Shown here: positions 11,959-22,518 of the stretch, one piece after another
Numbering within the stretch: position 1 is the stretch's first letter
Layout of the letters: every line of letters starts with the position of its first letter
Assembly: GCA_001687465.1 (NCBI GenBank)
Contig: LVLI01000295.1
Location: 124,001 to 188,000, forward strand
DNA from: Halocafeteria seosinensis
Lineage: Eukaryota; Sar; Bigyra; Bicosoecida
Direction of reading: 5' to 3'
DNA length: 64,000 nucleotides
The notes under the pieces: generated by a model
Databases searched by the model: none
What the model was told of the DNA's origin: nothing
What the model saw: only the letters and a program-made list of their open reading frames with translations
Program-made: the position numbers and the translations under genes

Positions 11959-12917
11959 ATCCGATATATGCGTGAATGTCATCTCTAGTGGTCAGCTGAG
12001 GAATCATATTCATCGGCGGGACGTCGGTTGGCCTAAGTCGATTCAACGTTGGTTATACAGCCCCAGCTCCCCAATTTCTTAACTCTCTTTCTCTAGAGTA
12101 TGCAATGAGTAAGGATAAGCTTATATTTAGTTGAGTATGTATACCCCTGATTTTTATCAAATCGCTAAGCCAATCGTGATGTGAGCAGCTTCGGGCTAGA
12201 GTTTAGAGCGTGCGCTATTTGTACGTTGGGGACAAGTCGAGTTTAGCCTGTACTCAAAACCATATAGCGTGGGAAGCTGCGTAACCCTCTCGTAGAACGA
12301 ACATCTCATTATATCATGAAACATCGTCACTGTCTCCCTAGCTGCTGGTAGAATGCTTCGTAGACCCGTCGGAACAATCAAGGGGTACTCCGACTATCTT
12401 CTCTAAGCAGTCACTGCACTGCTTTTTCGTTTCTTTACGTAGACAGGATCTTCGAGAGGGAGACTACCGTGTCCATACGCATACTTTGACTCTTCACTGT
12501 TGTGAGATAAAGATTCCGGGCCCACATACTTCACTGGACGCTGAATATCAACCAGACGCTTTTCGTTCCTTTCTGCGCAGACCAGAGACGTCAGTACCAG
12601 CTATCATCAACTTTATAGTGCATTGCGTCGTCGATTGGTCACTCATATCCCCGTCCTAGCGAATACGGGTGGTAGACTCCCGTGGGTGGGTGTTGCCTAC
12701 GTCCTACCAAGCGACACTGGCTGGCTACAATGGTAAGCAACTAGTAGCTTGGGACGAGTCGGCCTCGCTCAGCTTCACAAGGGTTCCAGGCTGACACATT
12801 GCCGGTAATATACAGACAGCCATAGGGTTTGGATATGTCCAATGTTGCGACAAAGAGAGTGTTTTGTTGACTGTCTCGACACGTGTGGGAGTATGAGTCC
12901 GGAACGTATACGCACAA
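11959..12917. other. Long intergenic region before the JmjC gene
   Basis: About 960 bases hold only short frames with stops and no recognisable domain. A GC-richer stretch near 12640-12720 has short local repeats but no tRNA fold that I could support. It is likely the 3' flank of the MRH gene plus the promoter of the JmjC gene. Confidence 0.4.
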
Positions 12918-14555
12918 ATGGAGCCGTATTATGCTATGGAACAGGAGCACCCTTATGGTGTTCAACCTCTGGGGAACGCATACAATGCTGATACAGATGC
13001 GTTGAACAGTCGCGCGTCAGGGTTGGGTCCCTTATTACACCATGCTTTCTCAGACTTGCAATTATTGGAGTTTTTAGAGTACTTGGATGGTCCCGACTTG
13101 GCGCGGCTCAGTCGGTGTAGTCAAGTGTTGTACGCGTTTTGCCACCACAACGACTTGTGGAAGCAGCTCTTCTTTAAGGAGTGGGATGATACAGATTTCG
13201 AGTTCGTGGATTGTTGGAAAGTTAGCTACATTAGGAAGAGAATCACGAAACGCGCGAAACAACAGGGCAAGGACAGGAGGATTCCTCTAGACAGTATACG
13301 GCACACGAGAATCAAAGTTCGGAACGTGTTCAGTGACATTCTCTATCAACCCTTCCTTTGTGCTACAATGCCCATTCAAGAAGAGTGGCTAAATAATGGG
13401 GAAGATATCCCAAGAGTTTCAGCAAAAACATTAACAGTGGAGGAGTTCCGAACCCGCTTCGAAATTCCCAATAGACCAGTGATTATCACAGACCTGGTTA
13501 CACAATGGCCTGCGTATAGGAAGTGGAATCGATCTTATTTTTTGAAGCACTATAGTGAAACAATATTTTCATGTGGGCATTTCAATTTACCATTAAAGAA
13601 GTACTTCGAGTATAGCGATGCGACGGAAAAAGGTGCTGATGACCAGCCTCTGTATCTATTTGATAAGTTGTTTCCACGGAAGGATAGAGCTCCCGGTTTA
13701 TCGCAGGATTACACTGTACCGGAGTACTTCTCAGAGGATCTATTTGGAGTGCTTGGAACAGCAGCTGGGGATGCAGACCCCGACGATGTTGCCAACGAAA
13801 GTATTGAATTTCGCCCTGATTACAGGTGGCTCATTATTGGGCCAGCAAAGAGTGGTTCAGTTTTTCATATCGATCCAAATGCCACTAGTGCGTGGAATGG
13901 AGTGCTCCGTGGAAGTAAGCGATGGATCCTGTATCCGCCCAGTTATACAGCGCCTCCTGGAGTGCATGTGAGTAGTGATGGGGCAGATGTCGCCACCCCT
14001 ATGGCTATTACAGAGTGGTATGCGTCGTTCTTTGAGACTCACCAAAAAATGAAGAGGAAGTCCATCTCTGATGAAGGACCAATGGAAGCAACTGTAAAAG
14101 AGGGCGAACTCTTGTTTATCCCTCATCATTGGTTTCATCAGGCGCTCAACTTAGAGCGAGATACAGTGGCGCTGACTCAGAATTACGTCTCATCAGTAAA
14201 CCTTCCTACAGTGATGGACTTCCTCAAGGATAAACCGGATCAAGTCTCGGGTTTGCCAAACGAAGAAGATGGTCAGCACTTGTACAGCCGTTTTAGAGAC
14301 CGACTAAGGCAACAGTGTCCCGAAGTATTTAAATCGTTGCTTGATCGGCAACAGGATCGAGCAGATGCAGCCCAGAAATCTCGAGAGCGTAAAGGAATCG
14401 TAAAGAGCAGCAACTGGAAAGCTCTAGTCTACGGAGATGACTCTGTAGACCGTCATTGCCGACCTGATCAAGCGTGGAATGGAACTTGTGATACAAAGAA
14501 GCAAAAGACAGAAAAGAATACGGCTTCCAGTTTTTCATTTAATTTCAATTTATGA
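12918..14555 (+). CDS. F-box plus JmjC-domain oxygenase, JMJD6-like
   Basis: This intronless gene of 545 residues encodes an Fe(II)/2-oxoglutarate oxygenase of the JMJD6 branch, whose members hydroxylate lysines or demethylate proteins or RNA. An F-box lies at about residues 36-82 (FLEYLDGPDLARLSRCSQVL, then LWKQLFFKEW). The cupin domain covers about 165-420. The iron-binding triad is visible: His and Asp in 'FHIDPNATSAWNGV' and the second His in 'IPHHWFHQALNLE'. The 2-oxoglutarate region 'RGSKRWILYPP' and 'TVALTQNYVSSVNLP' also match JMJD6 closely. The C-terminus is basic. The F-box suggests recruitment to an SCF ubiquitin ligase. F-box/JmjC combinations are known from plants and amoebae, so this is uncommon rather than unprecedented. 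The substrate is unknown. Confidence 0.88.
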   Translation: MEPYYAMEQEHPYGVQPLGNAYNADTDALNSRASGLGPLLHHAFSDLQLLEFLEYLDGPDLARLSRCSQVLYAFCHHNDLWKQLFFKEWDDTDFEFVDCWKVSYIRKRITKRAKQQGKDRRIPLDSIRHTRIKVRNVFSDILYQPFLCATMPIQEEWLNNGEDIPRVSAKTLTVEEFRTRFEIPNRPVIITDLVTQWPAYRKWNRSYFLKHYSETIFSCGHFNLPLKKYFEYSDATEKGADDQPLYLFDKLFPRKDRAPGLSQDYTVPEYFSEDLFGVLGTAAGDADPDDVANESIEFRPDYRWLIIGPAKSGSVFHIDPNATSAWNGVLRGSKRWILYPPSYTAPPGVHVSSDGADVATPMAITEWYASFFETHQKMKRKSISDEGPMEATVKEGELLFIPHHWFHQALNLERDTVALTQNYVSSVNLPTVMDFLKDKPDQVSGLPNEEDGQHLYSRFRDRLRQQCPEVFKSLLDRQQDRADAAQKSRERKGIVKSSNWKALVYGDDSVDRHCRPDQAWNGTCDTKKQKTEKNTASSFSFNFNL

Positions 14556-14635
14556 GTGGTTGGGTTTTCTAAGGAACTGACATTAAGTGAACACACGCTA
14601 AACTAGCTGACGCAAAACCACTAACCGAATAGGGC

Positions 14636-16846
14636 TTATCGTCGCCCGAAGCCACGTCCACCTCCTCTTCCTCTACCTCGTCCTCCTCCGCGTCCTCCAC
14701 CACCGCGTCCGCGCCCTCCTCCAAACTGCTCCCTGTTGTTTGAGGAAGGTTTTGGTTTCAATTGTGCCAATTCTGTAGCAAAGGATAATCGACTATTTGG
14801 TCCTTGAATTGCCTGCTTGACCTGTTTCACATGTGTCTTCAGAATATCAAAGTAAGCTTCCATGCTATCGGCAGACATGCACATTCCTTTAATTTCGTTA
14901 ACAACTGACTCAGGAAGGTCCCGTTTCACAGCATTCCATGCGAACCCGAGATTCCGCATCTCAATAGGTGATTTGAAAACGCAGGTAACGAAATTGTCAC
15001 TGGAGTTCAGTAGAGATCGGCTACCCATGGAGCTAGTATAGCCGCTGATGACCGCAAGTGCACGGGCTAGGGCTTCCTGAGGCTCGTATTTGTCGAGGCA
15101 GTTCTTTGCGGATTCTTCGAACAAGTGCTTTGCTTCATCTTCCACGGCACTTAGTTTGTCAACAGTCTCGGCTGCTGCTGCTTTTACAAGGTCTGCTGGC
15201 TGGGGTCTACCGATTCTGGTAAACGTAGTTCCCGTCTGCTTTTCAATGTCTGTGAGCAGGCTTTCTTGAGAGGGTGTAAATAAAGTAATACATGTCCCCT
15301 TTCGTCCAGCTCGGCCAGTACGTCCTGACCTGTGGACGTACGTATCCACATCTGCTTTGCCCGAAAAGTTACCGCGAGGGGGTTTGGTTTGGACTACCAA
15401 ATCTACTCCTTTGATATCCAGTCCTCTGGCGGCAACATCCGTAGCGACCAGACACTTAACGTCTCCATTACGGAAGGCCTGAAGGGTAATCTCTCTTTGG
15501 CTCTGAGCAATATCTCCGTGAAGAGCCGCAGCGTCTACCTTGAGATTCTGGTCTACAACGAGTTCATTCGCTTCCTTCTTTGTTTCTGTGAATATTATAG
15601 TTCTCCCGGAACTGCCACCGTAATACCTTATCAAGTCTCCTACGATTTGAGCTCGTTGCTGCCAATGGCTCTGTAATATGAAGTGTTGGACATCCGTTGA
15701 AGCTTGCTGATCGCCTTCCTTGACCAAGTCAACTACTTTCGGTTTGTACATGTATTTCCTTGATACGTCATTCACCCACTTAGGCAATGTCGCACTAAAG
15801 AGTATCGTCTGCACGCTTTTGGACTTTCCAAAAGACTCAATTTTTGCTCTATCACTGTGGGCTATCGCCGAAGATAGACTATCCAAATCTGGCACGTATC
15901 TCAGAATCTGATCCACATCATCCGCGAAACCCATATCAAGCATTTGGTCTGCCTCGTCCAGCACGACGAACTGAACCTGATTTAATTGGAGAGTACCTTG
16001 CTGAAGATGATCGATAACTCTGCCCGGTGTGCCAATGACAATGTCGACACCTTGCTTCAGTGTTTGAGTTTGCTGATAAATCGGAACACCTCCGTACACT
16101 ACCAGGGAAGAGAGTTCCTTTGTAGTTTCCTCGAAATCCCTTGCTACTTGTTTTGCCAGTTCACGCGTAGGAGTCAAAACAACAGCAACAGGTGGTCTAC
16201 CTCTTGTTTTCCTCACGCCCCCAGCTAATACTTTTTCGATGATAGGAAGTGCAAAGGCCAGAGTTTTGCCCATCCCGGTGCGTGCTCTCCCCATGAGGTC
16301 ACAGCCTTCCATGAGAGGAGTGAACGTCTGACACTGAATGGGAAAGAGTTTGTCGATTCCCCGAGTGCGAAGATTCGACAAAGTGGATTCTGATAGATCG
16401 AAGTTCTCAATCGGTTGATGAGACATATCCACTGGGCCATCATCATTTTCCACCTGTCCGTTGGCTGCCGAGGTGTCAGTGCCCATGGCAGCCGGTGAGT
16501 GGATGACGCAGCCGTCCTCTACTGACACTCCATTAGTCTTAGCAGCGGATGCAGGGGCCTCCGTTTTTGCGCGTTTCACGCTTTTGCCTGAACTGCTGAT
16601 CTTAGCCTTGTTTTCTTCCTCAGAAGGATTGCTTTCAGACGAGACGGATTTTACATCCGAGGGTTCACCCCCTTCTCGCTTGCGTTTGGATTTCTTGCCG
16701 CTACTGCTACTTCCATCTGCCTTCTTGGCTGCCTGTTTACGTTCTTTCTTGGCCTGTTTCCTCGCCTTGCGCTCAGCTTTCGTCTCAGAAACAGACTCGG
16801 CAGGGCGCTCTTCCTCCACGGGCGGACTAGTTGTCTCAACAGTCAT
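14636..16846 (-). CDS. DEAD-box RNA helicase of the DDX21/DDX50 (nucleolar helicase II) type
   Basis: This intronless gene encodes 736 residues. The N-terminal 140 residues are Lys/Glu-rich and disordered, as in nucleolar proteins. The helicase core shows all motifs: Q-motif 'LFPIQCQTFTPLM', Walker A 'ARTGMGKT', 'PTRELAKQV', 'TPGRVIDHL', 'VLDEADQMLD', 'LFSATLP', 'IIFTETKKE', 'VATDVAARGLD' and 'HRSGRTGRAGRKG'. After the core comes a GUCT-type domain (about 600-690, 'RNLGFAWNAVKRDLP') and a glycine/arginine tail (about 705-736). This order defines DDX21/DDX50, which act in rRNA synthesis and processing and remodel RNA. The insertion before motif III ('IAHSDRAKIESFGKSKS') is longer than usual. 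Its 3' end faces the JmjC gene 80 bases away. Confidence in the family is high. Confidence 0.93.
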   Translation of the reverse strand: MTVETTSPPVEEERPAESVSETKAERKARKQAKKERKQAAKKADGSSSSGKKSKRKREGGEPSDVKSVSSESNPSEEENKAKISSSGKSVKRAKTEAPASAAKTNGVSVEDGCVIHSPAAMGTDTSAANGQVENDDGPVDMSHQPIENFDLSESTLSNLRTRGIDKLFPIQCQTFTPLMEGCDLMGRARTGMGKTLAFALPIIEKVLAGGVRKTRGRPPVAVVLTPTRELAKQVARDFEETTKELSSLVVYGGVPIYQQTQTLKQGVDIVIGTPGRVIDHLQQGTLQLNQVQFVVLDEADQMLDMGFADDVDQILRYVPDLDSLSSAIAHSDRAKIESFGKSKSVQTILFSATLPKWVNDVSRKYMYKPKVVDLVKEGDQQASTDVQHFILQSHWQQRAQIVGDLIRYYGGSSGRTIIFTETKKEANELVVDQNLKVDAAALHGDIAQSQREITLQAFRNGDVKCLVATDVAARGLDIKGVDLVVQTKPPRGNFSGKADVDTYVHRSGRTGRAGRKGTCITLFTPSQESLLTDIEKQTGTTFTRIGRPQPADLVKAAAAETVDKLSAVEDEAKHLFEESAKNCLDKYEPQEALARALAVISGYTSSMGSRSLLNSSDNFVTCVFKSPIEMRNLGFAWNAVKRDLPESVVNEIKGMCMSADSMEAYFDILKTHVKQVKQAIQGPNSRLSFATELAQLKPKPSSNNREQFGGGRGRGGGGRGGGRGRGRGGGRGFGRR

Positions 16847-17414
16847 CGTTCAAAATGTGGGGTTATTATAGCTGTGTCAAATAAATCCAAATGATTGCAA
16901 TAAATAATATTGCCTTCTTAGTATGTTTTTCTTTTTAGAGTACCGAAAGTAATGCTTAAATAACCAATACAGCCTTCTAAACACTTAATGAGTCGAGCGG
17001 GAGTCAGTCAACTTCAAGGTGAGAACACAACCTGTGACGTCAACTTCAACCATGGCGAAAACTGGAATCCAGTGTTGGACACACTTTACTGTTGGGGCGT
17101 CAGAAGCAGAATCTAGTTTTTCGCATTAGATCTTCATATTTTCATTGAATTGAAATGACGTGATTAAAGAGGCATTTCTTGAAGATAAAATGCTGCATAC
17201 GTAATGGTATCTGAACAGCGTGCATACGATCGGGGTTAACCAAAAACAGGCTGAATGCCGAAAGTTCAACGAGAGTCCTCGAGTTCTCAATGGTACGAAG
17301 AGTGAACAATTGTCACAAAAGAACCATGGCAAGCTTCAGCAGTAATCGCAAAGTACACAGCAGAAGGCAACTGACATTCGTGAAAACGGACGTACTGTTG
17401 GAGTAGACCATGTT
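16847..17414. other. Intergenic region, no gene seen
   Basis: About 570 bases lie between the helicase start and the stop of the DHH gene on the same strand. Open frames are short and lack domains. It probably contains the helicase promoter. Confidence 0.4.
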
Positions 17415-18314
17415 CTAACAATAGCGAACCAAATTTTTCATTTGGTCAGGCTGTACCACGAAACCGGAAGAAGTCTTGTGACCTCCGCCGCCGTAGCGTT
17501 TTGCGAGAACAGAGACATCCACATCACCGTCTTTTCTGCTCCGGATAGACACGCGTATAGTTCCTCGAGTTGGCTTAAAGTGGAAAATCAGTGCCAAATC
17601 GTACTCCTTGTGTTGAGTGAGCAAGTAGTCGGCAAATTCCGAACGAAGATCTCCAAAAGGACATTCTGCTAAGACAGCAATATGTCCCTCAAAATACACC
17701 CGTTGCTTGAGCGTCTCCAGTCTTTCAAAGAGAGCCCGCGTTTCCGCGAGTTGACGACGGCCGGCGTCTTCTACGTCGGATAGCGCGATATCTCCATTGT
17801 ATAACTTGCCTATTGATTCACTTTTTGGGTCTGCGAAGACTTCCAATTTAGCAAAGCCGGCATTGATTTCCGCGCTCTGCGGTAAACGCCATTGCCAAAG
17901 GTCCCTATCGGCCACATAGTCGAGGAACCAAGGTCGAGGTTGGTCTGGGAAAAAATAATCCCATGTTATCTGGCAACCTGCTCTTTCCATGTCAAATACT
18001 CCGTCTACTACCGAGCCCATGATCGAAGCCAACTGGTCTCGGGCGGTAAGGTGATGGTCCAGGAGTACCACTTTGCATTGACGAGCCAATTGTTCAAGAT
18101 GCGGTTTCGGGAATGAGAAATCCACAATATACACATATCGCGGCTTTTTGCGCATGATGTCATCTTTGGCAACTTCTTCGCCTCCATAGTAGCAAGGTAA
18201 CAACTCGTAGCTCTGATGTTTCTCCTTGAGATAGCGTCCGCAGGCCCATGCCGAGACAACGCCATCCGCACATTTATCATGGTATACCACAAGATCCATC
18301 ACTCTTGTGTGCAT
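17415..18314 (-). CDS. DHH-family phosphoesterase (nanoRNase/DHHA1 type)
   Basis: DHH phosphoesterases use two metal ions to cleave phosphodiester or phosphoanhydride bonds; the DHHA1 group includes nanoRNases that digest very short RNAs. The metal-site motifs appear in order: 'YHDKCADGVVSAW', 'IVDFSFP', 'LLDHHLTARDQ' and 'YVADRDLW'. At the C-terminus is the DHHA1 signature 'GGGGHKTSSGF', where the usual Ala-Ala is replaced by Ser-Ser. The open frame extends upstream of 18314, but without an ATG and through a pyrimidine-rich stretch ending in an acceptor-like CAG. I therefore place the start at ATG 18314 (or 18299), unless an upstream exon exists. This gives about 299 residues, normal for the family. 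The substrate and compartment are unknown. Confidence 0.8.
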   Translation of the reverse strand: MHTRVMDLVVYHDKCADGVVSAWACGRYLKEKHQSYELLPCYYGGEEVAKDDIMRKKPRYVYIVDFSFPKPHLEQLARQCKVVLLDHHLTARDQLASIMGSVVDGVFDMERAGCQITWDYFFPDQPRPWFLDYVADRDLWQWRLPQSAEINAGFAKLEVFADPKSESIGKLYNGDIALSDVEDAGRRQLAETRALFERLETLKQRVYFEGHIAVLAECPFGDLRSEFADYLLTQHKEYDLALIFHFKPTRGTIRVSIRSRKDGDVDVSVLAKRYGGGGHKTSSGFVVQPDQMKNLVRYC

Positions 18315-18703
18315 ATCCGCCTTGTATTGGCCAGCTGAACAAAATGTGAAAAAAAAACAAACAACTCTCTGAGCACGGCAAATGGGTGCTGCCACTAAAC
18401 TTTTTTGAATTTATACGTGCGTTGTGAACTTGGTCACTGACTGGCAGTCAGCATTGGGGCATAGCTCTAACAACAGGCACGTGAATTTACCAGTGCATCG
18501 TTTGAAGGTAAAATGAGGACGCTTCTCTTCCCTAACTGACATTAGTAACTGTGACCTTGAAAAGTTTTCGTTTGAGCGGGCACGAGTCACTAGCCGCGCA
18601 TAATGCCTAGCGCTGCTGACATACGCTACAGAAGGTGGCGTTCTCTATCTGTTATATTTGTGTCGATAGACCTTATTCTATGACAAGACCCAACACCTTC
18701 TAT
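18315..18703. other. Intergenic gap
   Basis: About 390 bases separate two minus-strand genes. I see no coding sequence here. A short upstream exon of the DHH gene could lie near 18370-18420. Confidence 0.35.
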
Positions 18704-20467
18704 TTATTTTCGCCTCCGATTCCATACATAGGCAGCTGTGGCTATTCCTCCTAGGGCTAGGGTTCCCCAGAGCCATTTGTTAGACAATATGCTGCCAGAC
18801 TCTTGATCTTCTTCCTTAGAGCATTCCATCTGATCATTTTGATCATCATCATCATTCACATCATCACCTGGCCAATATGTCTCCTGGTGTTCTTTTTGGG
18901 TATCAGGCCCTTGTTGAGACTGTACAATACTGTCCCAGTCCGGGGAGGATGAGCGAGCTAGAGGATTGGACGAGGGAGCCTCCGTTTTCGATTGCGAATT
19001 CTCATTCCGTGGTCTTTGGTCTTCTTCCGCAGAGCTTTCTTTCGCAGCCTTTTCAAACGCAGCACCCCACATTTTCTTCCCTTTCTGGTTTTCTTTCTTC
19101 AGGTCAGCAGCAACCCGCTGGCGCAGTTCTCGAGCCGCTTTTTGGGAAGCGAGGGACTCATGCTTAAGATCCTGTAGAGCCTCTTTGTATTGTCGTAGGC
19201 CATATAACGCTTTCGCGCGTCTGCGTATTTCCAGACCACTTAGTGAAACCGATATGTATATGAGCGATTCCGTGACTACATGCGTACCTAAACAGAAGTT
19301 TGGATTTCGATCCCACTCGATCACTTGAATCGATCTGTAACGCTAGGTTACATGCTTGGAGAGCATCTTCATGCCGGGCAGGGTTCATTTGCAAACAAGC
19401 TTGGGCCCTGTTGGAAAAGCAAGTTATCAGAATCTGGCGCAGCGCGTTCTTCTGGGATTCTTTCAAGTTGTTCATCGGCGCCATCTGCACTGTTTGAATA
19501 GCTCGAGCGTAGTGCTGTGTCGCTTCTTCGAATTGTTTGGCTTTGAACTTCGCGTTCCCCTGCTCTTTGAGAACGCCTGCTTCTTGGATACCTTCATTAA
19601 AGGTGATCGCTACGCGCCCTTTGACATCCGTATGCTGTAGCAAAATAGCCATACCAACGATAGCAATCGGGCCTTGGCGTCAGCTAATTTCAGATTCACA
19701 ACTTACGGTAAGAAAAGCTCGAGGATGTACCCCATTAGCCATATACCATTCGTTTAGCTTTACTTTATAAATCTTTGTATCGTCAGTCAACCTGCAGTAA
19801 GTCAAAGAAGCACAGTTTCCAAGAGTTCTACAGTACAGATGTGGGAGAGAACCCAGACATACCGTAAAGCCTGCACAACCCCCTTTCCGTATGGAGTTTG
19901 TACTTTATCACCTTTGGAAAATCTCGAAGGTTTTCCAACAGTTTGCGGATGCAAAAATCCCTTTCCAAAAGGGAAATCAACTAACACTGTCGTCCCGTCC
20001 TCGTTCTCTCTGTATTTCAAATTGCAAATAAGGAAACCAACACATCACCCCACTCTTAGTCTAGGGGTAACATACCTGACATCCGTTACCGTGGCATATC
20101 CATAAGGGGTTTTGAACCTCATTTTCTGTTGATTACCTTGGACTTGCTTCTGTAATGTCCGTAATTCCACTGGTTTCCATTGCGGATCATGTTCTTCTTG
20201 CACTTCCTCCTCTCCAGGAGGGGTTGCATCACCATTGCTTTCGTCCGTCGTCGCGAAACTATCGTCCAGTTCATTTTCCTTATTCCTTGAATCGGGCGAC
20301 TCTGTGCTACCGTTGCCATTTTGAGCCGCATAGTGCCCCTTTGTGGGAGTTGACGGCTTTTGTTGAGGTAGCGCTTCCTCCTCAGTGCTGGCACTCATCG
20401 GCGTAGGGTTATTTCCATTCATATTTTCCATTTCCTTTCCTCCAGCGGTTTTCTGGTTCCAACTCAT
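18704..20467 (-). CDS. Tail-anchored TPR protein with two N-terminal TPYG modules
   Basis: The start is ATG 20467; the frame upstream of it has no other ATG. After a disordered leader (about 1-90) come two copies of a short beta-type module: 'MRFKTPYGYATVTDVR' leading to 'VLVDFPFGKGFL', and 'KVQTPYGKGVVQALR' leading to 'KVKLNEWYMANGV'. The second-exon join at 20072/20003 is in phase and continues the first copy. A TPR region follows (LKEQGNAKFKAKQFEEATQHYARAI, broken here: residues about 190-330), with 'RRAKALYGLRQYKEALQDL' as a later helix pair. The protein ends with one membrane segment (WLWGTLALGGIATAAYVW) and RRRK, the form of a mitochondrial or ER tail anchor, as in FKBP8 or TOM-type receptors. 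TPRs of this kind often bind Hsp90/Hsp70. I infer a membrane-bound co-chaperone. About six exons; the join near 19320 is tentative. Confidence 0.65.
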
Positions 20468-20789
20468 GCGCAACTATCTAGGCACCTAAAACGTCAAAAA
20501 TGACCACGATTCACCTCTTATGCGGCGTCGTAAGCTCCGAAGAAAGGTGTCAGAACTCGCGGCTTCGAAGTTGTCAGAAAAGATTGTACGGTAGGGACCG
20601 GCGTAAATCCATCCGGGCGCTCCGCCCGGAAGATACCTTCCTTCTATTTGTTTCCTCATTATTGGCTATACAGCGAGGGTTTCTACGTCAGAAAACCCCT
20701 GTATTTAGGTGGATTTTTCTTTGTTTTCGCCTAGGGAAACGATATAGCCTCTTGCTTGTCGCTGTGCGTGTATATATCGGAGCAAAACA
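20468..20789. promoter_or_regulatory. Bidirectional promoter interval
   Basis: This interval separates the divergent start codons of the TPR protein and the stomatin-like protein, so it should carry both promoters. It has a GC-rich patch near 20600-20630. I see no defined element. Confidence 0.4.
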
Positions 20790-22306
20790 ATGGTGGACGT
20801 AGCCACCGCGTTAGGTAAGAGACACCCGCAACGCCCTGATTAGCGCCTTTCAACCGCTGACAGCGTGAGCATTATGGTTGCAAAGAGATGATGTCTGTAT
20901 CAATATTGGTTTCTTTATGGAATGTGCTTTGCAGGGACCTTCTTTGGCCTCTATTTCGGTATTCCGGCCGTCGTAAGTTGCCCTCACTTCCTCGTATCTC
21001 TCTCTTACAGCCATATTGATGTTCATTATGCTTTCTCACCCTTGTGCAGCTTCTTGTCATATATTTGTTACGCCGTATTCGTATCGTGGAGCAAGGGACA
21101 GCTATGATCGTGGAAAGGTGCGTGAGGTGTGGTACCAGCAGGGAAGGAGTGTAGGTCCTGCAACTGTCACTTTGCTGCTGCAGATGGGGAAAATTCCATC
21201 GTAGATGCGATCCAGGCCTCCATTTTCTTGTTCCATTTATGGATAAGCCCCGTCAAGTTACCTGGTACGTCGATGGAATGAAGTTTACATAGTTGAGCCT
21301 CTGTCATCTCATTCTAAGGGCTCCGTTATTTTATGCTATAGGCGGGAGCTCGAACTGGAGGAAACCAAGACAATGCAGTACGATGTAATTTCTCATCGAC
21401 GTGTACGAAAACCGAACGCACACTACCAGGAGACTAAGCTCGAGCGCATTGACCTGCGAGAGAATGTGATGGACTTTGAGCCACAACCTATCATCACCCG
21501 TGATAACGTACAGCTAGAGGTGCATCCGCTATTGCTATATCGGTTGATAGACCCTGTGCGAGTAGCATACGAAACCTTCGACTTGGCACATGCCGTAGAG
21601 AAGCTTGTGCAAACGACGTGTAAGTGAACGATGGAGATACTTTGCTGAGGCATGTAGGTGCAAATTCTGATTTTCGTATGCAGTGCGCTCAATTCTTGGG
21701 GACATTGGGCTGGATGATACGTAAGTTGGCTATGGGCATTTTGCAATAAAAGAATCAACAAATTACCGTCTACTCTGGTATTTGTGGGTCCTTTGCAGGT
21801 TGGCTTCTCGTGAAGAGATCCAGCGAGGACTGGAATCCCGTATCAAAAACATATGCAGAGACTGGGGCATTGAGATTCTATCTGTGGAGATTTTAGAAAT
21901 TACCCCCACGGACTCTGTACAGCAAGCAATGCACAAACAAATTGAAGCGGAGCGTATCCGGCGCGCGGCAATCGTAACCGCAGAGGGTCAAAGAGAAAAG
22001 AAGCGGCTCGAGGCGGAAGGTTCTCAGCAGGCATCTATTACTTCTGCCTCGGGACAATACAAAGTGTCTGTGCTTCGTGCTGAGGGGACAGCAGAAGCCC
22101 GTCGTACTATATCTCGTGCCGAAGCAGAGGCCGTCAATATCGTCGCGGAGTCTTTGAAAGAATTCGGTGTTAACCCAACTCAGTATATGGTAGCTACCAA
22201 ATATGTGGAGACTTTCGAGAAAATTGGCTCACATTGCAAGAATAGAGTGGTGTATTTCCCATACGAATCAGATGTCGTGGGTGCCCTTGGTGCATTATCA
22301 CATTAG
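20790..22306 (+). CDS. SPFH/stomatin-like protein (slipin, STOML2-like)
   Basis: SPFH proteins form ring scaffolds on membranes; slipin-2 members work in mitochondria. Seven exons (20790-20814, 20935-20972, 21050-21117, 21184-21264, 21342-21619, 21684-21720, 21799-22306) join in phase to 344 residues. The N-terminus is a hydrophobic membrane segment (TFFGLYFGIPAVLLVIYLL). The SPFH domain follows: 'IRIVEQGTAMIVERWGKF', 'PGLHFLVPF', 'IDLRENVMDFEPQPIITRDNV' and 'LLYRLIDPVRVAY'. After that come 'SILGDIGLDDTLASREEI' and a long Ala/Glu/Arg helix (about 215-290) that would drive oligomerisation. Compared with human STOML2 there is extra sequence between the membrane segment and the 'RIDLRE' strand, containing 'RKPNAHYQETKLE'. 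A plasma-membrane stomatin role is an alternative. It converges on the next gene. Confidence 0.85.
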
Positions 22307-22518
22307 AGGGCCGTGTGTCTGGTGTGAGTACAGATCCCGCATTTCCCCGAAATTGGGCTTCGTGCTAGTGACCCACTCGTTTAGTAGTTATCCCTAATAA
22401 TGCACATATTTCTATCTCGGACACGAGACCAACGTATGGTCAGCATGGTAGATCTCATTCGTGTCTGATTCCGAGTAATACTCTATGACACAGTGGTACG
22501 TTGTGGACAATTCCGGTT

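Noticed and set aside
12640-12720. GC-richer patch with short repeats that looked like a possible tRNA
   Set aside because: I could not fit acceptor, anticodon and T-arm elements, so no RNA gene is called.
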